From NCBI GenBank assembly GCA_958439425.1, contig CAUBVH010000053.1:1-5272 (forward strand): a DNA stretch of 5,272 nucleotides, read 5' to 3'. The stretch is from an uncultured Collinsella sp. Its GTDB lineage: Bacteria; Actinomycetota; Coriobacteriia; Coriobacteriales; Coriobacteriaceae. Within the stretch, counting starts at the first letter, position 1, and every line of letters begins with the position of its first letter. Positions 5,251 to 5,272 of the stretch are shown here, piece after piece. A program made the translations under genes and the position numbers. The notes beneath the pieces are model-generated. The model did no database searches. It was not told the DNA's origin and was given only the letters and a program-made list of their open reading frames with translations.

Positions 5251-5272
5251 ATGACCCAATCCGAGGGCACTA
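5251..5272 (+). CDS. Possible start of an unidentified gene (partial)
   Basis: ATG at 5251 opens MTQSEGT and runs off the window. The nearest Shine-Dalgarno-like bases, GAGG at 5234-5237, are 13 nt away, which is too far for comfort. The ATG overlaps the TGA of a 15-codon frame starting at 5207 (MTTMATPQVEDGQTL), an ATGA arrangement typical of translational coupling, but that tiny frame has no good ribosome binding site either. A gene is expected to the right, yet its true start could lie beyond the window. No function can be given. Confidence 0.25.

Overview
The window is GC-rich bacterial DNA with dense, Shine-Dalgarno-led genes and GC-ending codons. The gene content (a lactose/cellobiose-family PTS with a divergent multidomain PTS-controlled regulator), the GC-rich codon use and the alanine-rich tails suggest a high-GC gut actinobacterium such as a member of the Coriobacteriia (Collinsella-like). 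That placement is an inference from style, not a proven assignment.

Layout. On the minus strand, reading leftward from about 1909, there is a promoter and then a PTS operon: an EIIB subunit (1465-1794), an EIIC permease (134-1453), a 96-base intercistronic gap with two hairpins, and the first 12 codons of a further gene that leaves the window at base 1 (probably the EIIA subunit). On the plus strand, facing away from the operon, lies a 656-residue LicR/ManR-type regulator (2097-4067) with two HTH regions, two PRDs, an EIIB-like domain and a fructose/mannitol-type EIIA domain. The 302-base divergent region between them holds a cluster of GCGGCAA/TTGCCGC half-sites, organised as three dyads about 28 bp apart, which is the best candidate for the regulator's operator.

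Further right on the plus strand is a HAD-superfamily phosphatase of the phosphoglycolate phosphatase type (4249-4917), with its own Shine-Dalgarno site. It is followed by a non-coding stretch of about 330 bases that is not featureless. It carries three diverged 62-bp units, each an imperfect palindrome with the same geometry, then a 27-bp-period pair of GTCCCCAA(C/G)TGCC repeats around a perfect CTGCCGGCAG palindrome. A possible new gene start lies at 5251.

How it works together (inference). Sugar taken up by EIIC is phosphorylated through EIIB Cys14. The phosphorylation state of the PTS is read by the PRD histidines and the EIIA-like His575 of the regulator, which would then activate the divergent PTS promoter from the upstream dyads. 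The sugar cannot be named from this window. No phospho-glycosidase is visible. No overtly new defence or mobile system is present; the most unusual material is the non-coding repeat structure.
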